NCBI GenBank assembly: GCA_003116975.1
Contig: BGKB01000028.1
Span: 496,001 to 560,000, forward strand
Reading direction: 5' to 3'
DNA length: 64,000 nt
From: Aurantiochytrium sp. KH105
Lineage: Eukaryota; Sar; Bigyra; Thraustochytrida; Thraustochytriidae
In this document: positions 29,809-38,878 of the stretch, piece after piece
Layout of the letters: every line of letters begins with the position of its first letter
Position numbering within the stretch: position 1 is the first letter of the stretch
Position numbers and translations under genes: made by a program
The notes under the pieces: model-generated
Told to the model about the DNA's origin: nothing
Seen by the model: the letters and a program-made list of their open reading frames with translations, nothing else
Databases searched by the model: none

Positions 29809-30292
29809 CGTCGCGACGTGGCGTCTGCTTCACATCAGTCAACGCGCGACTGCCGTCTGCAGCTCCCTCCGCGTCACATCAGCTCGCGCCGGAGGTGGCC
29901 CCTGCCCGCCCCTTTACTGGCTACTCTCAGTACACTTGTCGCGCGTATTCGCCGAAAAACCTTGGTCGGAGCCGGCAACCGCCACATTTCTTACAAGACT
30001 ACACGCCAACTTCTGAATTTGGAATGTACCCTATCCAGATAGTGGTCGGAGTCTTGTTTGTGTGAGCCGCTGCCCGTCTGGCATCGTGACCTTGAAGACC
30101 CCAAGCAACGTCGAATCGACGAGCGTCCCGCCGCCGTCTGCGCGCGCGGCCCGCTGCGCGCCGTCGGGTCTCCGCGCCGCTCGCCTCCCCAAGTCCCGTG
30201 TCTTTGTTTGTCTGCGCGTTTCTCGCGCTCGCTAGCGCAGGGCTCGGCTATTTGCGCGTGCGAGCGTACGTGGGTGCACGAAGAAGGTGACC
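29809..30292. other. divergent promoter region
   Basis: About 480 bases between the starts of the UBA-like protein (minus) and the seven-TM protein (plus). GC-rich, no gene seen. Confidence 0.5.
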
Positions 30293-31852
30293 ATGGCGAA
30301 GACGGCTGCTGCTGTGACGTGGCGACGCGCGTGCTGGGTCGCCTTGGCGGTGGCGAGCGTGCTGTGCGGAAGGACAGAGGCGTCCATCTTTTCGTTTGAG
30401 AATGAGACCCTCTACAACGGGTACATGGTAGACTTCATCAAGGACATGCCCATGTTCTCGCGCAAGGACAGCCCAAGTTGGATCGGCGGCCTCACAGACC
30501 CTCTCATCAAAGTCACGTTGACCGTGCGGCCCGCAGACTCCGAGGACAGCCTCGAAGATCTTTTCGTAGACGAAGACACTGGCAACGTTCTCATCAAGGT
30601 CCTCCACGGGTGGAGTGATGACTCGCTCTCGTCTGACAGCCGAATGCAGGCCTCGTGCAGCGACGAAGCGCCTTCGAGCTTCAAAGACAGCGAAGCCTGG
30701 GAGCTCACCCTGCAAACTGACACAGACAGCGACGACGATAGTGGGTCCCGCGAGGCTCACGGCAGCCACACTTTTGCAGTCACCGAAACAGGTTTCCACC
30801 TGATTCTCGTGTACAATTGCCTTGGAGACGACGTTCTTGCAGACATCACCTTCGAATACCTGAACCCGTATGGATACCTGAGCGGCTGGACCTTTGGCAT
30901 TCTGCCCATGTCTGGTTTCCTTTGTATCGGGTACGCAATCTTGGCAGCAATCTACCTCGTATTGTGTCTCCGCAACCGTGAGCATATTCTCGGTCTCCAG
31001 AAAGCAATCATGTGCGTCATAATCATGGGGCTTGTGGAACGCTTTGCACAATTTCTCACGTACTTGGAGATGAACGAGAGCGGTGCCAAGTCATGCTGTC
31101 CTATGCGCGCGGACCTGACCTTTTCCTCGGCACTCTCCGTGCTTAAACGCAGCTCAAGCGCGCTGCTCTTGCTTGCCGTCTGCCTCGGCTTTGGTGTCGT
31201 CAAGCCAAGGCTCGAACGCAGCACGAACTTGAAGATATTCGCGCTGGGCGTTGTGTACACCTTTTCCTCGCTCCTTCTCGACTTTCAGCGGATCGCCGAC
31301 ATTAGCAAGCACGGGCGCCCGACGGAGCCACTGTACTTTGCCTCGCTCATCGTGAGCGTTTGCGATGTTATTATTCTCTTTTGGATCTACTTTGCCATGA
31401 GCGAGATTCTCTACGAGCTGCGCGAGGGTCAGCAGATTGCCAAGCTTGGCATGTACCAGCGTCTTGCGCGCGCTCTCGCGATCTGGGCATTTACCTGGAT
31501 GATCTTCACTGTACTCGAGGTCATGGTTCTCCAGCGCTCCATCGAGATCGAGTGGCGCTACTGGTTCGTCCTCGTCTCCTTTTGGGACCTCTTTTTTCTC
31601 GGTATTCTGCTCCAGATTTGCTATATCTGGGCCCCTTCCCCTCTTACTGCGCAGTACGCATTCAGCCAGCAGCTTCCCACGACGGAGGATCTCGACGAGT
31701 TTGATCAGATTGGTCTGGAGATGCAGACGCCGCATACGTCGGCTGATTTCGTCATTGACGATGACGACGATGATCTCGTCGCAAGCGACGATGATGACGA
31801 CAGTGACGGTCTGGGCCACCGCATTGGGGATGACCGGGTCGCCAAATCCTAG
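30293..31852 (+). CDS. lung seven-transmembrane family protein (TMEM87/GPR107-like)
   Basis: 519 residues from the ATG at 30293 (GGTGACCATGG, good context). An N-terminal signal peptide (residues 1-30, WVALAVASVLCG) precedes a lumenal beta-rich domain to about residue 195. Seven hydrophobic helices follow (about 198-447), starting GYLSGWTFGILPMSGFLCIG and ending WDLFFLGILLQICYIWAPS. The WAPSP...YAFSQQ segment directly after TM7 is the signature of the TMEM87 branch of the lung-7TM (GOLD-domain seven-TM) family. The tail is strongly acidic (runs of Asp near residues 480-505). Family members sit in the Golgi/endosome system and act in protein trafficking. Glu/Asp in the tail may carry sorting signals; this is inference. 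Confidence 0.87.
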   Translation: MAKTAAAVTWRRACWVALAVASVLCGRTEASIFSFENETLYNGYMVDFIKDMPMFSRKDSPSWIGGLTDPLIKVTLTVRPADSEDSLEDLFVDEDTGNVLIKVLHGWSDDSLSSDSRMQASCSDEAPSSFKDSEAWELTLQTDTDSDDDSGSREAHGSHTFAVTETGFHLILVYNCLGDDVLADITFEYLNPYGYLSGWTFGILPMSGFLCIGYAILAAIYLVLCLRNREHILGLQKAIMCVIIMGLVERFAQFLTYLEMNESGAKSCCPMRADLTFSSALSVLKRSSSALLLLAVCLGFGVVKPRLERSTNLKIFALGVVYTFSSLLLDFQRIADISKHGRPTEPLYFASLIVSVCDVIILFWIYFAMSEILYELREGQQIAKLGMYQRLARALAIWAFTWMIFTVLEVMVLQRSIEIEWRYWFVLVSFWDLFFLGILLQICYIWAPSPLTAQYAFSQQLPTTEDLDEFDQIGLEMQTPHTSADFVIDDDDDDLVASDDDDDSDGLGHRIGDDRVAKS

Positions 31853-33460
31853 GTCGATCCGAGTGCTTTCTTCCTGCTCATCATCTCATAGTAGCTCTTT
31901 TTGCACATTACTCTCAATTTTCTGAGCGCAAGGTTTCTTTCCTTTCATCTCTCCGTCTTGTTCTACTAGGTATTAAGCCAAAAGAACTGAAGCTGCGGCA
32001 ATCGCCTGCGGCTTGAGGCGCACACAAACTTCTGTAAACATTGAATTGTCGAGAAAGTTCCAAGACGCGAGCCGAAACTCATTTGTTTTCTTGCCGGGTT
32101 TGGCGATCTCGCAAATGACCTCCACCGCACTCACGTGCGGATGCACGACACTCCTACCTCATTGATTCCTTTTCGTTCAAATAAAATAAGGGAGCCATTT
32201 CTGAAAGCATAGCGCGTGATGCATAAAAGTGCTCTCCACAGACTTGGTTCCGTCAGGTAGACCCTTCCACAACTTTGTCGCAGTGCGTTCTGCCGGCTGA
32301 TGAAATGGGTGACTAGGAGTAGAATTAAATTCGAGGCCTTAGCAGTTACGTAGACGAATCAAATTCGTTCTCTCTCCAGCCATAGAAACGAATCAAAGTA
32401 GCGAATACAGGAGAGCCGTTACGATTTTGGAAGAAAAAATTTTCCTCTTCTGGTGCTGCATGCTATCGTCACTGGCCCTACCCAGACAAGCTGGGCCCGA
32501 AGGCTCCTCCATGCCATGCTGCGCGATGCTGTACCGCGCCGCACGGTGCTGTGCTGCTAAAAAACGCGTCTGAAATCGTCTACTTCCAGGAATCGTTCAT
32601 CCTCTGGTCAAGACAATTCTCGATCTGGCTGACGGACAGTGACTGGCTAGCTGGCAGGTAGCTGATCGCGCGGACTCTTCGAATGGGGTACTAGTCACTG
32701 GACTGTTGAGATTCGCTCCAGGAGGGGCAGCGAATCTTGGACAATTGTCGACTCGTTTCTGGCCCGGAGATGGGAGTCAAACGGATTTCATTTGGCAGGT
32801 GGGCAGATGGGCGGGTACAGACGGGCAGTCGAGTAGGTGCGTTATCTTGCTTTTTGCTACGGGTACGCGTTAGGGTGAGCTGTAAGGAGCATGAACAGCT
32901 GGACAGCCAGCCAACCAGCCGCGAGACGGTTGCTGACGCGCCACGGCTAACCAATTGGCTAGCGGATTTCCGGTAAAGGGAGTCTCCCTTCCGCCTCACT
33001 GGACGAGAAAATCCGCGCCGACGCCCAAGCCAGCGGTGCGTCAACTTCAAGTTAAAGAAGGCCATGGAATACAAAGACGTGCGAGTAACTTCCGCGCGGC
33101 CGCAAAGTTGCAGAAAGGAAGCTCTTACCGCGTTACGGTTACGCAGGCCCGTCTCGGGACATTGAGCAGGCTCGTAGATTTCATTGTGAAAGCGCGGGCG
33201 CTCTCTACCCAATGGGCCTAGATTCGAAAAACGGAAAGCTTCGCATGTTTGGCACAGCGACAACAAATGAATTTAGCCTTGCGATAGATTGGGCATCCGA
33301 AAATGTCGAGAAGTGCAATTGTGGCGCTAGCAAAACCCGAATGCAAGCAAGCGGGCGCAAAGAGAGAGAGAGAGAGAGAGCGATAGAGAGGAAAGACAAG
33401 AAATCACAAAGGTGGAGCTCGTCCACGCTAGGCTCAAGTCAAGAGTGAGAAAGCACCAAG
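31853..33460. other. 1.6-kb intergenic before the phosphate transporter cluster
   Basis: No credible coding frame on either strand. It contains AT-rich stretches (about 32160-32460), a (CAGC/GGCTAG)-like short repeat area near 32640-32900 and an (AG)10 run at 33361-33380 about 80 bases before the first transporter ATG. Confidence 0.5.
33361..33380. repeat. (AG)10 microsatellite in the leader of transporter copy 1
   Basis: Ten perfect AG units followed by CGATAGAGAG, 81 bases before the ATG of the first SLC34-type gene. Confidence 0.9.
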
Positions 33461-35263
33461 ATGGCGAAATTGACCCCCGTAGGCGTTGCTAAGGGCTTTG
33501 CTCTTTTTGCTGGCGTGCTCTTCTTTCTGTACTGGTTTCTAGTTGGGCTCAGCCTTCTTGGCGATGCCTTCAAAGTGATTGCTGGCGACTCTGCGGGCTC
33601 GCTATTCGGCGCGGTGTCAAACCCCGTAGCTGGTCTTATGGTCGGGATCCTTGCCACCGTTCTTGTGCAGTCATCGTCCACGACTACGTCCATTATCGTT
33701 GCTGCCGCTGGATCGGGCGTCTTGGACGTGGCAACTGGCATTCCAATGGTCTTTGGAGCCAACATCGGTACGTCTGTCACCAACACGATTGTGTCCCTTG
33801 GGTTTGTTGGCGACAGGGAGCAGTACCGTAGAGGCTTTGCTGGCGCCACCGTTCACGATATGTTCAATTATCTGAATGTGTGCTTCTGGCTTCCCGTGGA
33901 AGCTCTCACATCAGCCATGCGCGGCGGAGATGGCGGAATTCTTTTTTTGATCACCCGCGCGATCGCTCGCAGCTTTGAATCGTGCGACGGAGAAGATTGT
34001 GAGGACTGGGAAGGCCCACTCAAGAAAATTACCGCCAAGATCTCGAAGCGAATCATTTCCGTCGACAAGGATGTCATCAAAGACTTTGCGTATGGCAAAC
34101 CATCGCTCGAGCTCTGCGAAGAACTTCTTTGTAGCGAAAGTAACGGTGAATACGAGTGTCACGCGCACAAGTTCTCTCAGAAGCGCTGCGCAGCAACCGG
34201 ATACGCCGTTGAGGGTACCAATTGCGGGGAAGTCTACTTTGACGAAGCCGAAAACGAGACTGTGACGGTATCAAAGAAAGCCAAGGCCAAGTTCGAGTAT
34301 TGCATCATTTCTAGCGATGGCACGATCAGCACCAACGCGACAGTACTTGCGGCCGCCCAAGCGCATTTCGATAGCTACAAGCTAAACAAGGGAGGATGCT
34401 TTTACGAGGCTGGAATGCAAACGTCAGCTGGTTGGGTGACGTTGCTTCTTGCGCTGGTCATGCTGACGGTATCGTTGCTGGGCATGGTGAAGCTCCTAGG
34501 CATCGCCGTGCGCGGTGCCGCCGAGGAGGCTCTGAAGAAGGCTTTCAATATGAATGGCTACCTGGCCATTGTGGTCGGCTGCGCCGTGACGATATTTGTG
34601 CAGTCATCGTCGATTACTACGTCTGTTTTGACGCCGCTTGTCGCCATGGGCACGCTGAGTCTCGAAGGCATGCTGCCTCTGACGCTCGGCGCAAATATCG
34701 GAACCACGGTGACGGGTCTGCTTGCTTCGCTTGTGGGCGACAGTGCAAATGGATTTCAGCTTGCCATGTGCCACGTGCTCTTTAACCTGTTTGGAGTCCT
34801 CATGTTCTATCCGGTTCCCCGCATTCGCCGCATCCCTCTCGCGGCAGCACAACGTCTTGGTGACTTGGCTGCTCTTTTCAAGGTTTTCCCCATCGTGTAC
34901 ATTCTCATACTCTTCTTTGTGTACCCTGGGTTCTTCCTAGGCATTAGCATGGCTTTTGGTGCTGGTGGCGGCGGTATCGCCGGCGGCATTTTTGGCCTCT
35001 TGTTCTTCATTGCGCTGCATGTGGCCTTCTTCTGGTGGTATTGGAAGCAGGCAGGCCGTGAGTGGCTCGAACGTTCGTTCGGCCATGACTTTGACAGCCA
35101 GAAGCCGCAAAAGGACGTCCAAGATCCTGATCACCGAGACTCGTCATCCTCTACGTCGAGTGGGGCCTCGATTGCGGGCGTGCAGGGTACATCGTTTGCG
35201 GCCACGAACGCCGAGGAGGCAGAAAAAGTATCTGCACCTACCCAAGACGCCACCGTCGTGTAA
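33461..35263 (+). CDS. SLC34-type Na+/phosphate cotransporter, copy 1
   Basis: 600 residues. It has the two inverted NaPi repeats that define SLC34 (PF02690): the first QSSS motif is QSSSTTTS at residue 70, the second QSSSITTS at 381, each followed by a re-entrant/TM region (GANIGTSVTNTIVSLGFVGD and GANIGTTVTGLLASL). Between them is a Cys-rich extracellular loop (about residues 170-315: CEELLC, ECHAHKFSQKRC, NCGEVYFDEAENET with possible N-glycosylation sites). The C-terminus is a cytosolic Ser-rich tail of about 60 residues. It should import inorganic phosphate with Na+ at the plasma membrane. First of four same-strand copies. Copy 2 starts 1.1 kb downstream. Confidence 0.93.
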   Translation: MAKLTPVGVAKGFALFAGVLFFLYWFLVGLSLLGDAFKVIAGDSAGSLFGAVSNPVAGLMVGILATVLVQSSSTTTSIIVAAAGSGVLDVATGIPMVFGANIGTSVTNTIVSLGFVGDREQYRRGFAGATVHDMFNYLNVCFWLPVEALTSAMRGGDGGILFLITRAIARSFESCDGEDCEDWEGPLKKITAKISKRIISVDKDVIKDFAYGKPSLELCEELLCSESNGEYECHAHKFSQKRCAATGYAVEGTNCGEVYFDEAENETVTVSKKAKAKFEYCIISSDGTISTNATVLAAAQAHFDSYKLNKGGCFYEAGMQTSAGWVTLLLALVMLTVSLLGMVKLLGIAVRGAAEEALKKAFNMNGYLAIVVGCAVTIFVQSSSITTSVLTPLVAMGTLSLEGMLPLTLGANIGTTVTGLLASLVGDSANGFQLAMCHVLFNLFGVLMFYPVPRIRRIPLAAAQRLGDLAALFKVFPIVYILILFFVYPGFFLGISMAFGAGGGGIAGGIFGLLFFIALHVAFFWWYWKQAGREWLERSFGHDFDSQKPQKDVQDPDHRDSSSSTSSGASIAGVQGTSFAATNAEEAEKVSAPTQDATVV

Positions 35264-36366
35264 AGATGATAAGATCGCTCGGAAGACTTTTCGTTGGAAG
35301 GATTTACGTGGGCATAGGTTTTTTAATAGAGTCTGTAGTAGAAGTTTGCAAGATCAAGTAGGCCTAGTCTATTGCTATTGTTGCTTTATCTGAAATCCAT
35401 AACTCTCTCCGTGCCATCTATACAATAGTACTACAATGTCCGCCTGATTGCTGCGAATACAGCAGCTGCAGCATTTCGACAGCCACCCATTCCATTCGTC
35501 TGTCTGTTTGCAGTCAGCCGCCTCTGCCCGCTGCGGTTTCGCGCTCAAGCAGGCGTGTAAAGCGTGCGCGGCTGCAGAGGGAAGCTCCCGGCCGGCCCGG
35601 CACCGGGGCGCCTCGCAGGGACTCGGCTCCTGCCGCGCCACGCGCCCGCTCGGAGTCCCTCAACTCCCCGAAGCAGCTCGGAGCAAGGTGCCTGCATCGC
35701 GAAACAGCCCGGGGCCAGGTGTGGGGACGGGGGCTTCCGGGGAGCTGGCGGCGGCGGCGCGGAGGCCAGCGACGAGGAGATGCGCGCCGCGAGGGGGAGG
35801 GAATCTCGCGGCCGAGGGCCGCGGTCCGCACCCGACTCGCGCGCCTGCCCCGCTCTGCTTCGCCTCGCTTCGCTTTGCCTTGCTGTATCTGGCTCGGCTC
35901 GGCTTGGCCTGGCCTGGCTTGCGGTGCGGTATAGCGGCGGTGGCTGGCCTGGCTGGCTCGTGGGCGCGTGGCGAAAGGGTGGCTGCGGCTGGCGGCCAGC
36001 GGTTGGCGCGGTGAAAGAAAGCCGTGATGAAATCGATACCAGGTGGTATATCCCATGAAGGCCTGGGAAAAGAAAAGAAAGGAAGCAAGCTCGTGGGGTG
36101 CGCTCGCTGCCTCCTCCCGGATGCAGGTAGTATCCACGACATGGCCAGCTAGAAGCCGGGCGAGGACGCAAGCTAGCAAGGACGTAAGCTAGGCGGGCGG
36201 CCGGCAGAGCCAGACAGACAGCCACCAGCCAGCAGCAGAGCCAGAACAAGGTTGGCAACTCGAGCAAAGCAAACCCGAATCCTCAAAGCTGCAAGCTTGC
36301 TACACAAGCACAAGCACAAGCACAAGCACAAGCACAAGCACAAGCACCGATTGACAAGGGACAAGA
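35264..36366. other. intergenic between transporter copies 1 and 2
   Basis: 1.1 kb. TAGGCCTA lies at 35359-35366, 96 bases after the copy 1 stop. From 35560 to 36030 it is GC-rich with many CGG/GGCTGG runs giving long chance frames on both strands, none with family features. The end carries the ACAAGC array. Confidence 0.5.
36304..36347. repeat. (ACAAGC)7 array just before transporter copy 2
   Basis: About seven perfect ACAAGC hexamers ending 20 bases before the ATG at 36367, hence almost certainly within the 5' UTR. Confidence 0.92.
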
Positions 36367-38166
36367 ATGGTGACTGCCAAAGGTGTGGCAAAGGGCTTCG
36401 TGCTCTTTGCAGGCGTGCTCTTCTTCTTGTATTGGTTTCTGGTTGGTCTGTCGCTGCTCGGTGATGCCTTCAAGGTCATTGCCGGTGACTCGGCTGGTTC
36501 GCTCTTTGGTGCCGTCGAGAATCCGATTGCAGGCCTCATGGTGGGTATCCTTGCGACAGTGCTGGTCCAGTCGTCGTCAACGACAACGTCGATCATCGTA
36601 GCTGCCGCGGGCTCGGGCGTCCTTGAGGTGCCCGTGGGCATCCCAATGATCTTCGGTGCCAACATTGGTACCTCCGTGACCAATACCATCGTGTCGCTGG
36701 GCTTTGTCGGCGACCGCGAGCAGTATCGGCGTGGTTTCGCGGGCGCCACGGTGCACGACATGTTCAACTACATGAACGTGTGCTTTTGGCTGCCAGTGGA
36801 AGCCATTTCGTCCGCGATCAACGGTGGTAATGGAGGTGTCCTCTTCCTCATCACGGAAGCCATGGCCAAGAGCTTTGAGGCGTGCGACAAGGCGACCTCG
36901 TCATCCGGTTGCGAGGACTGGGAGGGCCCGCTGAAGAAAATCACGGAGAAGATCTCCAAGAAGATCATTTCTGTGGACAAGGATGTCATTAGTGACTTTG
37001 CCTTTGGCAAGCCGGCGTCGGATCTCTGCTCTGAGATCCTTTGCGTGGACGCAAGCACGAGTGGCAGCTGCGACAACCACTCCTTCAAGCAGAAGCGATG
37101 CGCGACGTCAGAACTTGCAGCATCGGGGTGGTGCGGGGACAGCAAGTCCAAGGCCCAGGCCAAGTTCACGTACTGCGACTACAATGCGACGTCAGGGCTC
37201 GTCTCGGTGAACGCGTCGGTGCTCGCGGCTGCTCAGGACCACTTTGATGCATACAAGCTGAACAAGGGCGGCATCTTTTACGACGCTGGCCTGCAGGCAG
37301 CAGGCGGCTGGATTGCTCTTGCCATGGCGTTGGTGATGCTCATGGTCTCGCTTCTGGCCATGGTCAAGATTCTTGGCATTGCTGTCCGCGGCGCCGCGGA
37401 GGAGGTCTTGCAAAAAGCCCTTAACATGAACGGGTACCTTGCCATTATCGTTGGCGCGGGCGTCACGATGTTTGTGCAGTCGTCGTCCATCACGACGTCG
37501 GCGCTAACGCCACTGGTTGCCATGGGTACGCTATCGGTTGAGGGTATGCTGCCGCTCACTCTCGGAGCTAATATTGGTACGACACTCACGGGTGTGCTTG
37601 CGTCGCTGGTGAGCGACAGCGCGCACGGCTTTCAGCTGGCCATGTGCCACGTCCTCTTCAACCTCTTTGGCACCTTGATGTTTTATCCAATTCCGCGCAT
37701 GCGCAGGCTTCCGATCGGCGCTGCGCTGCGCTTGGGTGACTTGGCCGCGCTGTACAAGGTGTTCCCGATTCTTTACATCATCGTTCTCTTCCTGGTCTAC
37801 CCTGGCTTCTTTTTGGGCGTGAGCGTGGGCATGGAGATGGGCGGTGCTGGCATTGCGGGCGGTGTGGTTGGCATTGTTGTCTTCGTGCTTCTCCACATTG
37901 TTATCTTCTGGTGGTACTGGCGGCGCGCAGGCCGCGAGTGGCTCGTGCGCAACTTTGGCCACGACTTCAACAAGGACGGCACGGATACCGAAAAGCGCGA
38001 CGGAGGCAATGGCGAGGAGAACATGTCTTTCTCTCCCGCCAAAGACGCCATTGCTGACCTCGAGGCGCCGGAGGCCGTCGTGAGCAGCGCTCCGATTGCT
38101 GCGGTGGCACCGGCATCGAGCTCCAGCTTTGCCGCGGTTGATGATGCCAAAGTGACCCTCGTCTAA
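36367..38166 (+). CDS. SLC34-type Na+/phosphate cotransporter, copy 2
   Basis: 599 residues with the same plan as copy 1: QSSSTTTS at residue 68 and QSSSITTS at 371, GANIGTSVTNT and GANIGTTLTGVLASL, and an extracellular Cys loop (CSEILCVD, CDNHSFKQKRC, GWCGDSKSK) shorter than in copy 1 by about ten residues. The membrane core is close to copy 1 in protein sequence but the DNA differs much more than between copies 3 and 4, so this is an older duplicate. The C-terminal tail is about 70 residues, acidic then Ala/Ser-rich (VSSAPIAAVAPASSSS). The start is fixed by the ATG 20 bases after the hexamer array, with MVTAKGVAKGF aligning to copy 1. Confidence 0.93.
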   Translation: MVTAKGVAKGFVLFAGVLFFLYWFLVGLSLLGDAFKVIAGDSAGSLFGAVENPIAGLMVGILATVLVQSSSTTTSIIVAAAGSGVLEVPVGIPMIFGANIGTSVTNTIVSLGFVGDREQYRRGFAGATVHDMFNYMNVCFWLPVEAISSAINGGNGGVLFLITEAMAKSFEACDKATSSSGCEDWEGPLKKITEKISKKIISVDKDVISDFAFGKPASDLCSEILCVDASTSGSCDNHSFKQKRCATSELAASGWCGDSKSKAQAKFTYCDYNATSGLVSVNASVLAAAQDHFDAYKLNKGGIFYDAGLQAAGGWIALAMALVMLMVSLLAMVKILGIAVRGAAEEVLQKALNMNGYLAIIVGAGVTMFVQSSSITTSALTPLVAMGTLSVEGMLPLTLGANIGTTLTGVLASLVSDSAHGFQLAMCHVLFNLFGTLMFYPIPRMRRLPIGAALRLGDLAALYKVFPILYIIVLFLVYPGFFLGVSVGMEMGGAGIAGGVVGIVVFVLLHIVIFWWYWRRAGREWLVRNFGHDFNKDGTDTEKRDGGNGEENMSFSPAKDAIADLEAPEAVVSSAPIAAVAPASSSSFAAVDDAKVTLV

Positions 38167-38878
38167 GTGCGAGAATGCACGACGGAAAAGAAGGATTGTA
38201 TGTGAGTGCAGTGCTTTCGGTGCTCTTCATTTTCTGATGAAAGAAAGGGAGACTCTTCGCATTCACTCGACTAAATTTTGTAGAAGTACCTATATCACAA
38301 GTAGCTGTTTTGTCTTTTCTTCGCGATCTTCTCGTATCATCTCCACAAACTCGTTCCATTCCATCATCAGTTTTCAAGCCAGGATTTTTTTTTAAAGAGC
38401 TTGCTCAATCAAACTGTTTGTCAGTCAACCTGTTGTTTATCACGCAACCTATTCCAACGACATGCTACGGGCACAGGAATTTCAGCCAGCCAGGCAAATT
38501 TGAGACACGTTTCAGGTCCTCCCCACTCTTGCGATGCGACGTCCACCCCCTGCGTTAACGCGCCCAGCCTCTCCCTCTTTCCTTTCAGACTCTCGTTTCC
38601 CACGGTTAGGCTGCTGCAGTGTCCCAGCGGGAACCCCCAACTTACTGTTACGCCAGCACGTGCCGGTACTTACATGTTAGCAAGCACACGATCCTGCAAT
38701 CTCCAAACGCCGCACCCCGCGTGCATGAGTGGACCCCTCATCCCCGTCCTCGCCGTGCGTACGTCGCGAGGCTCGCCTCGGGTCTCTCCTCTCGTGCAGC
38801 GCCTCCTCCGTCCCCGCGCGCCCTTGCCTTTCTCCGAGCGAGAGATTGAGCGAGCGAGCGTATACGGCTTGTTTGAAG
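38167..38878. other. intergenic, no gene seen
   Basis: About 710 bases. A plus-strand frame from 38729 joins the next gene in frame, but its first codon is GTG and the composition (Ser/Arg/Pro) looks non-coding; the ATG at 38879 is preferred. Confidence 0.45.

Noticed and set aside
38729-38878. 50-codon upstream extension of the TIR-like gene
   Set aside because: It starts at GTG rather than ATG and has Ser/Pro/Arg composition typical of the leader.
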